Positions 57,701 to 64,000 of a stretch of DNA of 64,000 nucleotides are shown here, in pieces. The stretch comes from Gerris lacustris. Lineage: Eukaryota > Arthropoda > Insecta > Hemiptera > Gerridae. Each line of letters begins with the position of its first letter. Positions within the stretch are counted from its first letter, which is position 1. The notes beneath the pieces were generated by a model. It was not told the origin of the DNA. It ran no database searches and saw nothing but the letters and a program-made list of their open reading frames with translations. The stretch is from the NCBI GenBank assembly GCA_951217055.1, contig OX578276.1, forward strand, positions 118,118,979-118,182,978, read 5' to 3'. The position numbers and the translations under genes were made by a program.

Positions 57701-60700
57701 GAAAAAGAAGCCCATGTCACATTTAGAGTTTAGGGACATCTTGGCCACCTCTTTAATTAATAAAATGACAAGAGAAAAACAAAAATATAGTGTTGCACTT
57801 GGCAGAAACAAAGGTGAAACGTCAAGACCTGTCGCAGTTGGGACACATTTGCCTGTGCCTGGCACTAGTAGGCGTTGTGCCCACTGCAGCACAAAAAAAG
57901 CCCCAAAAAGATCCAATGTAACTTGCAGCACATGCGAGGTTGCTTTATGTATAAAGTGTTACAAAGATTTTCACGAAAAGTGATTAATTATTGTGTAATT
58001 TTTTTTTTTTTTTTTATATTAATTTTTATTTGTGTAGATTTTAAGTTTATAAGTATGTAAATACGTTTATGTGTATGTAAGTATGTTTTATGTTTGTAAG
58101 TATGTTTTGTTTATAAGTATTATAATAATTTTTTACAAATGATATATATATATATATACTTTTTTTTTTTTTTTTTACAAATTATAAGTATTTTCTGTAT
58201 TCAGTATTTTTTTAATTTCTCAATATTATTATTTTTATTTTTTGGAAAATAAATTATATAATATACTCATTATTATATACCATAGGTTTTTTTTTTTTTA
58301 TAATAGTTTTTATTTGTTTTTATTTTAAGTTTATAATTATGTAAATATTTTTATTATGTAAATGTAAGTATGTTTTATGTTTATAAGTATGTTTTAAGTT
58401 TATAAGCTATATAAGTAAATTTTTACAAATGATGTATATATATATTTTACAAATTATAAGTATTTTCTGTAATTAGTATTTTTTTAATTTCTCAATATTA
58501 ATTTTTTATCATTTTTTGAAAAATAAATGATTATAATCCATGTATCATCATTAATAATATACTCATTATTATATACCATGGTGTGTTTATTTTTTATAAT
58601 TCTTGTTTGGAGGTTTCTATAATTTTTGCCTGATGAAATATCGTTACTCCGCTAAAGCTTGTTATATGTAATTGATAGACGGGTTCATTCTAATTCTATA
58701 TATTACTGAAGCTGATAATAGTATAATTAGCTAACAAATTATTGTATTATATCTATTTAGACGATTAAAAAAATTAAAGAAACACCCACCCCTATGTCCT
58801 TGTCATATGGATAATATACAAAGAAAATTAATGCTAATTTTATATTCTCGCATGGTTTAATTTTTTATAAACCACACTTTTGTCTTCAGAAAATATTTCT
58901 AGAATTGAATACTAATGAGAATACATTTTTTGAGGTGGTAAAGATAACTACCCCTGACCCACTAGAGCAATGATACTTTTACTTTAATGTCTTATTCCTA
59001 GTTGCACGGTGGTTAATATATTAACCACCACAATTAATTGTTTACCAGCATAATAATAATGACATTATTTTTTTATTTATTTTTTTTGGGACCTTTTTTG
59101 ACTATTTTATCAGATGGTCAACTCAAAAATACTAATTTTTAAAATTTCAGAGGTGATTTTTTAGGATTTTGGGGGTGGTTAATATATTAACCACCATGCG
59201 TTAAAGGGTTAAAGTAGAGAAAACAACATTTTTACCGATATCTCACGTTCTAACGTAACGATTTTAATAAAACTTCATATACATCGTCTGCAGTACAATT
59301 GAAAGAGGCATGTAAACATTTCAACTTGATACAAGCAGAGGTTTTTGAGTAGTGAAGTGATACATTTATAGTAATAGTTTAAAAGCTACTGGGGGGTTTA
59401 AGATTCTTATAGGAGTGTATTATACATATAGGTTTATCTAGGAAGGTAAGCTTTATACCAAGTACCCCCACTCTACCACACACTACCCTCTTCCACTTAT
59501 CTTCAACTATGACATTCATCATGATTAATATATTTCTTAATATTCAGTATTTTATTGCAATACGCTCTCTTCAATGATAGAGCCACGCAATGCCTAGTTG
59601 TTAACTTAATTGAAATTGTATAAAACATGTATAAAAGTGTGATATGAGTTACCAGTTTAAAACCTAAATTAATTTGGAGTAAAAAATTTTAACTCCCTAA
59701 AATGGTAGTGTATTTTTAAAGAACAAGTTTAAATATGGTGTTTTTTTTTTTTCGGTTTAGAATGTTCACATGAAGTTGGAACTTGCTCTGGATGAAGACA
59801 GCATTTTTTATAAACTTGGAAGTTCTGGACTCATTACTTTCTCTGATTACATATTTTTACTTACTGTTCTTTCTAGTAAGTAAAACTAATTTATTGTTTA
59901 TTTAAGTCTTCTTAACTATTTAATTCCCGTGTTATTTTTAATATCATTTCAATAAACAATTGTATTGTTTTAAAATTACAAATTATAAAGATCTTGATAT
60001 CTGTTTATGAAAATTTAACTTAATTGTAAACAACTTTAAATTGTTAAGATGTGAGGATAGAGATTGTTTTAAAAGCATAAATAATTTATGAAAATAAATC
60101 AAATGGATCTAGTGGCTGGATCTAGAGTTCTTTATTTGAGAGACGGTTTTTTTAAAGTTAGTCAAACAATGACTAGCAACAAAAATTGACCAGTATGAAC
60201 AAAATTTGCATTAAAACTGAAACTTAAGTTCTGGAAACAGCCAATTTTATCCATTGCTCTCTTTGCATTTGTTGATGAATTAATTATTTCAGGATTAAGA
60301 AATGGCTATATGGAATTTAATTGAAAAATAAAATATTTTCCATAACAGTTTAGCAAATTATGAAGACACAATGTGACAACATTTATGTATATAATATTAC
60401 GCTTAAAGCTGTTAGTTGATTTACCTGTAATAATCTATCACTTGGACAAGTCTTGAAACACAAACTTCATTACACAATTTCATTTCATCCAAGCCAATTT
60501 ACTCTACCTTGCCTAAAGAGGTTTCACTTCAAGAATCATTGGTTTTATAAGAATTCTTTTAAAGAAGTTATAGAACTTAAATATCCTATTTAATGTTTGC
60601 AGAGATTAATAAGAACTTTAAAAAAGATATTCAAAACATTTAATTGTGTCTTTGTAAAACAATAAATTTAATGCATTTGCATAAATTGTGTGCTATTAAT

Positions 60701-62609
60701 CTTTATCCTTTCCTAAGAGCCTGGATGTTTATTTTGGCTTGAATATGTTACTTCATGGTTCATTCTGGCTTGGATTGATGTGTTCTGACTATGCCTTATC
60801 TTCCATTTTCATGATATGGAGATTACTGCTGCCAAAAAATTAGTTTAAGCTAAAATTTGTTAGTAGGGTATAGGTATAAATTTAGATGTATTTTATTATA
60901 TGTTCTATTCTAATGCTGCTCTTTATTTATTGTTTCTTTAGCATCTAGAAGACATTTTGAAATTGCATTCAGGATGTTTGATTTAAATGGAGATGGAGAT
61001 GTTGACTGTGAAGAGTTTGAAAAAGTAGCTACACTAATCAGACAACAGACAAGTATTGGATCCAGACATCGTGATCATGCCACAACTGGAAATACCTTCA
61101 AGGTATCAATACTTATAATTTTAGATTAACTATAAAACATACTTTTTTTATTAAATACAAATGTTGTATTAATTGCTTTTTTTTAACGTATAAATCAAAT
61201 ACGTACATAATTTTATAGTTTTATTTCTTTTTGAAAATCTAAAACTTCAAGTATCTACAAGGAGCCAATTTATCCGAAATTTGGCACAAGTTTTATTAGT
61301 ACCAGATTTTTCAATTTAAAAGATTCAGGGATTTTGGCCTTCTAAAGGCTTATGCAACCTTGTATAAATATATAATGGATGACACTGGGGTTAGTGTGAC
61401 CTTACAATTAATATGTCCAACTGGATATACGCCACTTCGCATTAGCAGCTACCCATTTATATGGTGTTGCTGTTGGACACCAAAAGTGAGGCCCCTTTCA
61501 GGAGTCAGGAATCAAACATGCCCATGTTTGATTCTCCTGGGTGAGAAGTGAATGGCAATAGCATTGTGGGGACCCCTTTTGTTTTGTCACATAATTTTTA
61601 TCTTCAACTCCAGAATTTTCTTTATCCTGTTCTATTTTAATTAACAATATCAAATTTTCTTGAATTGTTAATAAAACTTAGCTCTTGTATCTATCAATCT
61701 TTGTCAGTCTCTGAAGAAGTAAACATTTTAAAATGAATGGTTATAAGTTTAACTTACTCTGAGGAAATTATTTTACCAATTGAATGAATGTCAACACCAT
61801 GAAATGCAATTTGTTATCTAACATTAGTTCCTTTTTAAAAAATAAATAAATAAAAAGAATCTGTGAATTGTATTCTGGAGTACTGATCTGCTGCATTTGA
61901 CTGTATTATATACCAATAAATGTTATGTTTATAATGGAATGTGCTTTAATTTCAGGGAGTTAATTCTGCTCTCACTACTTATTTTTTTGGACCCAACATG
62001 AATCAAAAATTAACCATTGAGAAATTCCTTGAATTCCAGAAGCAATTGCAGACTGAGATTTTAAGTCTTGAAGTAAGGACTTTTCTTATAAAATCATACA
62101 TTTTCCTTTACTTTATTCACTGTCTAAATATGCATCCTTGTTATAAATTTTACTTTTAAAAATATTTATTTTCTTTCCTTGTTTGATATACATATTTATT
62201 TTGGATGTTTAGTTTTTAAGGAAGAATCCTGATGATAATGGAAACATTTCCGAACTAGATTTCACTGAGCTTCTTCTTGCTTATGCTGGATATGCTCCAA
62301 AGAAAAAAGCAAAAATATTGAAGAGAGTTAAAAAGACGTAAGTATTACACTTTCTAAATTAATAAAGAAAAAATATATATGTTATGATTCACTGTTAACA
62401 AAACTTAAGCAGCTTTTAGTTTAAATATAAATGTAAAATATCAATTTAGCTTGTAAAGTCCTAATTTCAATTAATTTTCAGGTTTAAAGAATCAGGAAAA
62501 GGAATCAGTAGGGAAGATTATTTGAAGTTTTTCCACTTCTTGAACAATATTAATGATGTTGATACTGCTTTGACATTTTATCATATTGCTGGAGCATCTA
62601 TTGACCCAG
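26327..62609 (+). CDS. MICU1: MICU1 mitochondrial calcium uptake regulator, 3'-truncated by window
   Basis: MICU1 is the EF-hand gatekeeper of the mitochondrial calcium uniporter, in the intermembrane space. Coding starts at ATG 26372. Exons are 26327-26482 (5' UTR plus 37 codons), 27992-28146, 28241-28388, then either 29040-29199 or 42098-42272, then 44548-44585, 59761-59875, 60942-61102, 61956-62072, 62213-62337 and 62482-62609. All are GT-AG with matching phases. About 419 codons are visible. Landmarks are a hydrophobic segment (residues 71-85), six lysines (124-129) followed by GFRDRK (the uniporter-contacting basic region in this family), [24 protein letters not shown], a canonical EF loop [12 protein letters not shown] (256-267), a degenerate middle EF region, and [20 protein letters not shown]. 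The second canonical EF-hand and C-terminus must lie beyond 64000. The 15-kb intron after 44585 contains a piggyBac element. Confidence 0.93.
26483..27226. other. MICU1 intron 1 sequence
   Basis: AT-rich intron with one short hairpin (TATACCTATATCA...TGATATAGGTATA, about 26572-26600). No other feature seen. Confidence 0.5.
27227..27454. mobile_element. TA-flanked MITE, 228 bp
   Basis: The termini CAGTTTGCCCGTTATGAG and its diverged inverse (ending ACATGCATACTG) are flanked by TA at 27225-27226 and 27455-27456. The body shares GACTTTTGACAGCG, GAACTAGGCAA and GGTTGGCCAATCTGAG with the copies at 3418, 5126, 28612 and 36088. Confidence 0.8.
28612..28838. mobile_element. TA-flanked MITE, 227 bp
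   Basis: The termini CTCATGCTATTATACTTTG and the inverse (AAGTATAATGGCACGAG) are flanked by TA. The same terminus subtype is found at 5126-5329, while the body is common to the whole family. It sits in the intron before MICU1 exon 4a. Confidence 0.8.
29040..29199 (+). CDS. MICU1: MICU1 alternative exon 4a
   Basis: The acceptor is GAATAG|ATAATTGAA and the donor GATG|GTAAAT; 160 nt, entering in phase 0 and leaving with one base over. It encodes [20 protein letters not shown] and onward to [11 protein letters not shown] without a stop. It is homologous to exon 4b throughout and differs most in the middle ([12 protein letters not shown] against [17 protein letters not shown]). Confidence 0.9.
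29653..30715. mobile_element. TA-flanked foldback element, 1063 bp
   Basis: The termini CAGGGTGGTCC ... GGACCACCCTG are flanked by TA (29651-29652, 30716-30717). The interior contains four related modules in opposed orientation, each with a GCCACCCAACTT (or inverse) block and an AATATTTTGCCCC-like block, so the element folds back on itself. It contains a 19-base C run (29675-29693) and a 15-base G run (29932-29946). It lies between MICU1 exons 4a and 4b. Confidence 0.8.
31100..33280 (+). pseudogene. Ty3/Gypsy-like polyprotein fragment, split by hAT
   Basis: Coding pieces at 31100-31433 (ending in a short [17 protein letters not shown] segment typical of the region before the Gypsy reverse transcriptase) and 32952-33120 (with the [12 protein letters not shown] and [15 protein letters not shown] RT entry blocks) lie on either side of a hAT insertion. 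From about 33170 a segment with [12 protein letters not shown] appears, typical of sequence much further downstream before the integrase, so the catalytic RT is deleted. No LTRs were identified. Confidence 0.7.
31434..32951. mobile_element. Non-autonomous hAT element, 1518 bp
   Basis: The termini TAGTGATGT ... ACATCACTA are flanked by an exact 8-bp duplication, GACTTAGG (31426-31433 and 32952-32959). Removing the element and one duplication restores the interrupted Gypsy reading frame, which confirms the ends. Subterminal regions at both ends are rich in GGGTATTTACCC-like motifs. A perfect 26-bp inverted repeat lies at 31968-31993 and 32075-32100. A 20+ base poly(A) run lies near 31834-31858. 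No transposase. Confidence 0.9.
33681..33888 (-). pseudogene. Penelope-like element fragment (minus)
   Basis: The minus strand encodes [20 protein letters not shown], then [20 protein letters not shown] and a THKMINK-like end. This is the region of Penelope-like proteins between the reverse transcriptase and the GIY-YIG domain. The same block occurs in the plus-strand copy at about 35105-35240. Confidence 0.75.
33889..34422. mobile_element. hAT-like insertion in Penelope fragment
   Basis: The insertion starts at TAGGGTTACCATA within the Penelope coding block and ends near CCGGACAAAATCCGGATG, after which TATAGGTAGATTTTC of the Penelope copy resumes. TATAGGTA occurs on both sides, which fits an 8-bp duplication, but the right terminus appears eroded. 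It contains a 23-base C run (33936-33958). Confidence 0.5.
34505..35250 (+). pseudogene. Penelope-like reverse transcriptase fragment (plus)
   Basis: The plus strand shows, across frame breaks, [17 protein letters not shown], then [15 protein letters not shown], a [12 protein letters not shown] catalytic remnant, [19 protein letters not shown], and [20 protein letters not shown]. This order is typical of Penelope-like reverse transcriptases. Several stops show it is dead. It is convergent or inverted relative to the fragment at 33681-33888. Confidence 0.8.
35251..35440. repeat. Repeat fragment shared with 9390-9430
   Basis: The block 35257-35297 is the inverse of 9391-9430. The remainder (to about 35440) has no partner here. 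It marks the point where the Penelope copy is interrupted. Confidence 0.4.
35970..36075. repeat. Interspersed repeat, second copy of 2083-2137
   Basis: It shares TGTATAGCTGTATA, GCCTTTGGCAGGC and TGTTGCACC-like blocks with the copy near 2083-2137. It is a probable SINE-like family. Confidence 0.4.
36088..36320. mobile_element. TA-flanked MITE, 233 bp
   Basis: The termini CAGTCTGTACGTAATGAG and inverse (CATACCATACAGACTG) are flanked by TA (36086-36087, 36321-36322). The body is in inverted orientation relative to the 27227 copy and has the same CTCATTGGCTC and TTTTGTCTAGTTGGCATGAA-type blocks. Confidence 0.8.
36323..37199. other. MICU1 intron sequence, nothing recognised
   Basis: AT-rich intronic DNA between alternative exons 4a and 4b; no boundaries or coding signal seen. 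Confidence 0.45.
37205..37733 (+). repeat. GAGCGAAGCGAGG-type repeat with tRNA-like tail
   Basis: It starts GACCGAGCGAAGCGAGGTC and continues with an ATTTGGCATGGATGTTC-type block, the same architecture as the repeats at 54661 and 62864. Near 37699-37733 and, after the hAT insertion, 39688-39710 the minus strand reads GACGGGTTCGATTCCC, a box-B-like tRNA motif. Confidence 0.45.
37734..39679. mobile_element. Non-autonomous hAT element, 1946 bp
   Basis: The right terminus inverted is TAGTGATGGGCATAATCGAT; the left is TAGGATGGGCATAATCGAT, two bases shorter. Both are flanked by CTGTCCGG (37726-37733 and 39680-39687). Subterminal sequence is filled with TCGATTAT motifs, and two tandem duplications lie near the right end: about 113 bp at 39092-39330 (GATTCCGAATGACAGTGCTC) and about 108 bp at 39409-39600 (CACTCGATTATGAGAACGAT). 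No transposase frame. Confidence 0.88.
40427..40745 (+). pseudogene. R1-like non-LTR reverse transcriptase fragment
   Basis: The plus strand encodes [20 protein letters not shown], then after a stop [19 protein letters not shown] and, in another frame, a SLKHEKY block. The phrase L-D-x-K-L-x-F-x-x-H followed by L-M-x-N-I-G-G-P-R-x-S-K is typical of the region after the RT palm in R1-type elements. It is truncated at both ends and frame-shifted. Confidence 0.65.
40746..42097. other. MICU1 intron before exon 4b
   Basis: AT-rich intron. Around 41385-41440 a terminus ending CTAGCTACGCCACTG is preceded by CCC/GGG-rich sequence, a terminus type also seen at 48901 and 51751; its partner was not found. 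Confidence 0.4.
42098..42272 (+). CDS. MICU1: MICU1 alternative exon 4b
   Basis: The acceptor is GATTAG|ATAATAGAA and the donor GAGG|GTAAAA; 175 nt, with the same entry and exit phases as exon 4a and five residues longer. It encodes [20 protein letters not shown] and onward to [17 protein letters not shown] is closer to the vertebrate FATLKV than exon 4a's FATVMI. Using both exons would put the second out of frame, so they should be mutually exclusive. Confidence 0.9.
42704..42769. repeat. (TA)n microsatellite, 66 bp
   Basis: Uninterrupted TA dinucleotides about 33 units long in the intron between MICU1 exons 4b and 5. Confidence 0.95.
42771..44547. other. MICU1 intron before exon 44548
   Basis: No coding signal. 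Around 42940-43150 a GC-richer patch with a GTGTGTGTGAGGTGGGTGTGG stretch may be an old retroposon, unidentified. Confidence 0.4.
44586..47542. other. First part of 15-kb MICU1 intron
   Basis: Very AT-rich intron with few repeats that I could recognise. It contains the candidate microexon at 46590-46601. Confidence 0.45.
46590..46601 (+). other. MICU1: Candidate 12-nt MICU1 microexon
   Basis: A long pyrimidine-rich tract (46539-46587) ends in TTCCAG, followed by AATCATGCCGAG and then GTACCA. Inserted between exons 44548-44585 and 59761-59875, which join in phase 0, it would add Asn-His-Ala-Glu in frame. From memory, mammalian MICU1.1 gains a four-residue microexon at this place in the protein. 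The donor is weaker than consensus and there is no transcript evidence here. Confidence 0.35.
47543..47888. mobile_element. pogo/Tigger-like MITE, 346 bp
   Basis: It starts CAGTAGAACCTCGATTAAC and ends ATAATCAAGTTTCTACTG; TA flanks lie on both sides (47541-47542, 47889-47890). The terminus CAGTAGAACCTCGATTA is typical of pogo/Tigger elements. No coding capacity. Confidence 0.85.
48900..51752. mobile_element. Possible element with AGTGGCGTAAC-type termini
   Basis: AGTGGCGTAACTAAGGGGG at the left and GGGGGCCC...CTAGTTATGCCACT at the right are diverged inverses and would delimit about 2.85 kb containing the hAT element below. No target duplication was found, and a similar terminus at 41430 stands alone, so pairing of these two ends is uncertain. 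Confidence 0.3.
49055..49963 (-). mobile_element. hAT element with transposase remnant, 909 bp
   Basis: The termini TAGAGTTCGGAT ... ATCCGAACTCTA are flanked by GTAATAAC (49047-49054 and 49964-49971). On the minus strand near 49520-49430 a remnant reads [19 protein letters not shown], matching the C-terminal dimerisation motif of hAT-like transposases (D-A-E-R-x-F-S). Subterminal ATATGCA motifs are frequent at both ends (AATATGCACTT, ATATGCATT). Internally deleted. Confidence 0.85.
51753..54660. other. MICU1 intron sequence, nothing recognised
   Basis: AT-rich intron with a long T run at about 54306-54327. A 78-residue minus frame at 52912-53148 has a Ser/Thr-rich, low-information sequence and is not called as a gene. 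Confidence 0.45.
54661..55084 (+). repeat. GCGAGCGTAGTGAGC-type repeat, host of piggyBac
   Basis: It starts GAAGCGAGCGTAGTGAGCTT, followed by a GTGTGTGTGTCTGA run and an ATGATAACTTGAATAAAAGT / ACCGATTTTGATGAAATT block. The same plan occurs at 62864 (GAACGAGCGCAGTGAG, then GATAACTGGAGTAAAAATTG). It continues after the piggyBac at 59213. Confidence 0.5.
55133..55737. repeat. 5' subterminal palindromes of the piggyBac element
   Basis: Three imperfect palindromes of the GGTGGT...ACCACC type lie at 55133-55154, about 55283-55303 and 55716-55737. Two are preceded by GTTGCA/ATTGCAC-like sequence. They match the 3' copies and are candidate transposase-binding sites. Confidence 0.85.
55973..57983 (+). 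CDS. piggyBac-like transposase, two coding exons
   Basis: It catalyses cut-and-paste transposition at TTAA sites. Coding exons are 55973-56141 and 56242-57983, joined across a 100-bp GT-AG intron whose phases match, giving 636 residues. A 5' untranslated exon probably ends at the donor TCTG|GTAAGT (55404/55405), with an acceptor at 55965-55966 just before the ATG. The order is an acidic, serine-rich N-terminus (to about residue 140), the DDE_Tnp_1_7-type core, then a C-terminal cysteine cluster (CAHC, CSTC, CIKC, residues 602-629), which in piggyBac binds the terminal DNA. The catalytic aspartates are identified as D307 (LSIDESM), D384 (LFFDRFFSS) and D494 (GGVDLFD). After the second Asp the usual Asn is Arg. 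Not assigned to a named family member. Confidence 0.92.
58024..58580 (+). repeat. Tandem duplication in piggyBac 3' region
   Basis: About 265 bp following the transposase stop (58024-58287) is repeated with divergence at 58309-58580. Both share TTTTAAGTTTATAA, GTAAGTATGTTTTATGTTT, AATTATAAGTATTTTCTGTA and CTCATTATTATATACCAT. Each copy carries an AAATAAA-type polyadenylation-like signal (near 58246 and 58525). Confidence 0.8.
59008..59195. repeat. 3' subterminal palindromes of the piggyBac element
   Basis: Two perfect palindromes, GGTGGTTAATATATTAACC plus ACC, lie at 59008-59029 and 59174-59195. The second abuts the terminal repeat directly (CCACCATGCGTTAAAGGG). Confidence 0.9.
59213..59760. 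other. Intron remnant of repeat before MICU1 exon
   Basis: The continuation of the 54661 repeat runs to roughly 59400. Ordinary intron follows, with a polypyrimidine tract at 59740-59757 ahead of the exon acceptor. Confidence 0.45.
59876..60941. other. MICU1 intron, nothing recognised
   Basis: AT-rich intron of 1066 bp without transposon boundaries or other features that I could see. Confidence 0.5.
61103..61955. other. MICU1 intron with possible old retroposon
   Basis: A GC-richer patch at about 61370-61585 contains a small hairpin (AATCAAACATG CC CATGTTTGATT, about 61511-61534). No family recognised. Confidence 0.4.
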
Positions 62610-62863
62610 GTTAGAACTATTTTAGTTTAATTTTAAGTACAAACAAAATCTTTGTCCTAGCTGACTCATTGTTACAAACCATTATCTTTATGATAATCTC
62701 CACTCTCCTTGTAATCATATTTTAAAATATATCACAGAAGTCCCTTGATTTTATGTTTTGATTCACTTAAAGTGTGTATTAGTATTAAAGTAGTGTATCT
62801 CTGCTACACTAACCCTTTTTTGTACTATTAGATTTTAGTGTTTTGCTGACATTATCTATTATT

Positions 62864-63048
62864 GAACGAGCGCAGTGAGTTCTTCTTTACAGAGACTTGG
62901 GATTTGAAAAGTTTGTGTGTTTGTTTGTGTGTTTGTTTGTCTAACGATAACTGGAGTAAAAATTGATAAATTTCAACGAAATTTGGCACATATATGCATC
63001 TCAGCATTTGTGAGAAATGTATAGTTTTTGGAAATTCCTCACTCAATA
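62864..63048 (+). repeat. GAACGAGCGCAGTGAG-type repeat start
   Basis: The lead-in has GAACGAGCGCAGTGAGTTCT, a (TTTG/TGTG)n run and ACGATAACTGGAGTAAAAAT, then CAACGAAATTTGGCACATAT. It parallels the repeats at 37205 and 54661 and leads directly into the tandem array that follows. Confidence 0.6.
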
Positions 63049-63600
63049 TTTTCAAGATGGCGCCCAATATGGCGGACGACAAAAAAAGAAAGTTTTAGTC
63101 AGCATAATGTGTTATACATCGTTTTAAAGATCTCATCACATTTAATATTTTCAAGATGGCGGCCAATATGGCGGACGACTATAAAAAAAAGTTTTAGCCA
63201 GCATAATGTGTTACACATAGTTTTAAAGGTCTTTAAGAGATGAAAAAGAATATGTAACTAATAAAATTTCTCAGTTCATATTTTCAAGATCGCGGCCAAT
63301 ATGGCGGACGACTAAAATAAAAAGTTATATCCAGCATAATGTGTTATACATCGTTTTAAAGGCCTTTAAGAGGAGGATAAGAATATGTAACTAATAAAAT
63401 TTTACACAATATTTTCAAGATGGCGGTCAATATGGCGGACGACTAAACAAACAGTTTTTAGTCAGTATGACATGTTATACATCAATTTAAAGCTCTTGAA
63501 GTGTAGAAAAGGAATATCCAACTATTCAAATTTCACACATAATATTTTTAAAATGGCGGCCAATATAAAGAAAACAAAAAAAAGTTTTACATATCTGCAT
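63049..63600 (+). repeat. Minisatellite with AAGATGGCGGCCAATATGGCGG core
   Basis: Five units, with the core beginning at about 63054, 63153, 63286, 63417 and 63550 (spacings of about 99, 133, 131 and 133 bp). Each unit also holds CAGCATAATGTGTTA(T/C)ACAT and TTTTAAAG. The last unit is degenerate. Confidence 0.9.
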
Positions 63601-63659
63601 AACATGTTATAATTCGTTTAAAGGAATTTTAAAGGCTACAGATTATGTACTAATACTGT

Positions 63660-64000
63660 ATAAAAAGGCGAGCACAGCAAGCTGGCATTCATTTTATTAT
63701 ATAATTATTATGTACAAATACTTTTACAACAGGTGAGCGTAGTGAGCCTGCAATAATTTTATTAAATAAAATATTTACTACATATGCTGTATAAACAGGC
63801 GAGCCTGCAATAATATAATTAAATAAAGATTATGCAGAAATGCTTTTATAACAGGCGAGCGTAGCGAGCCTGCATTAATATTATTAAATAAAGATTATGC
63901 AGAAATGCTGTTATAACAGGCGAGCGCAGCGAGCCTGCAATAATATTATTAAATAAAGATTATGCAGAAATGCTTTTATAACAGGCGAGCGTAGCGAGCC
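63660..64000 (+). repeat. 65-bp tandem repeat, running off the window
   Basis: CAGGCGAGC occurs at 63852, 63917 and 63982, exactly 65 bp apart, with diverged units before (63670, 63732, 63797). The unit contains GCGAGCG(T/C)AGCGAGCCTGCA, AATATTATTAAATAAAGATT and TATGCAGAAATGC. The array is cut by the window end, so its total length is unknown. Confidence 0.92.

Larger units (their letters stand above)
55089..59208 (+). mobile_element. Full-length piggyBac-like transposon, 4120 bp
   Basis: The termini are perfect 12-bp inverted repeats, CCCTTTAACGCA (55089-55100) and TGCGTTAAAGGG (59197-59208), flanked by TTAA on both sides (55085-55088, 59209-59212). It carries a transposase gene with no disabling change seen, palindromic subterminal repeats at both ends, and its own 5' untranslated exon. 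It lies in a MICU1 intron in the same orientation as the gene and is nested in an older repeat. Perfect ends and an intact frame suggest a young copy. Confidence 0.92.

Noticed and set aside
57626..57931. 101-residue minus frame overlapping the transposase
   Set aside because: Antisense shadow of the transposase C-terminal coding region, without any recognisable domain.
63049..64000. CRISPR-like array
   Set aside because: The spacers are themselves homologous from unit to unit and the setting is a eukaryotic intron; these are ordinary tandem repeats.

Overview
The window is AT-rich, intron-rich eukaryotic nuclear DNA, very probably from an insect. The order is not resolved by anything here, though a hemipteran-like repeat-dense genome would fit. 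Two host genes are recognisable, arranged head to head around roughly 25.5-26.3 kb. On the minus strand, RAD9 (checkpoint clamp subunit of the 9-1-1 complex) is complete in six coding exons between 25461 and 7383 and gives a predicted protein of 421 residues. On the plus strand, MICU1 (gatekeeper of the mitochondrial calcium uniporter) starts coding at 26372. It runs through at least ten coding exon positions to 62609, where the second canonical EF-hand and C-terminus are still missing and must lie past the window end.

The most notable gene-level observation is in MICU1. Two homologous, individually intact exons (29040-29199 and 42098-42272) encode alternative versions of the same segment with identical splice phases. 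They cannot be joined together in frame, so they look like mutually exclusive exons. The next intron contains a well-formed 12-nt candidate microexon (46590-46601). From memory, it sits at the same gene position where mammalian MICU1 carries its muscle-specific four-residue microexon.

Everything else is a nested collection of transposable elements that fills the introns and the region downstream of RAD9. Boundaries could be fixed for many from target site duplications: hAT elements with 8-bp duplications (664-900, 31434-32951, 37734-39679, 49055-49963), pogo/Tigger-type elements with TA (15586-16472, 47543-47888), piggyBac types with TTAA (5996-6261 and the full-length 55089-59208), a 1.85-kb element with a 4-bp duplication (17676-19522) whose empty site is present in another repeat copy in this window, an almost perfect 405-bp foldback element with an 8-bp duplication (19752-20156), and small TA-flanked MITEs (5126, 27227, 28612, 36088). 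The piggyBac copy at 55-59 kb has both termini, an apparently intact spliced transposase gene with the catalytic aspartates, and palindromic subterminal repeats, so it could be recent or active.

Retroelement remnants include an I/LOA-like non-LTR element with RNase H (10293-12230, minus), an R1-like fragment (40427-40745), two Penelope-like fragments facing each other (33681-35250) and a Ty3/Gypsy fragment split by a hAT insertion (31100-33280). A Helitron-like region (20916-22850) holds helicase remnants and a long inverted repeat whose arms each carry a tyrosine-recombinase-like N-terminal fragment. The first 7 kb and the last 1 kb have no recognised genes; the window ends inside tandem repeats of a GCGAGCG-type family.
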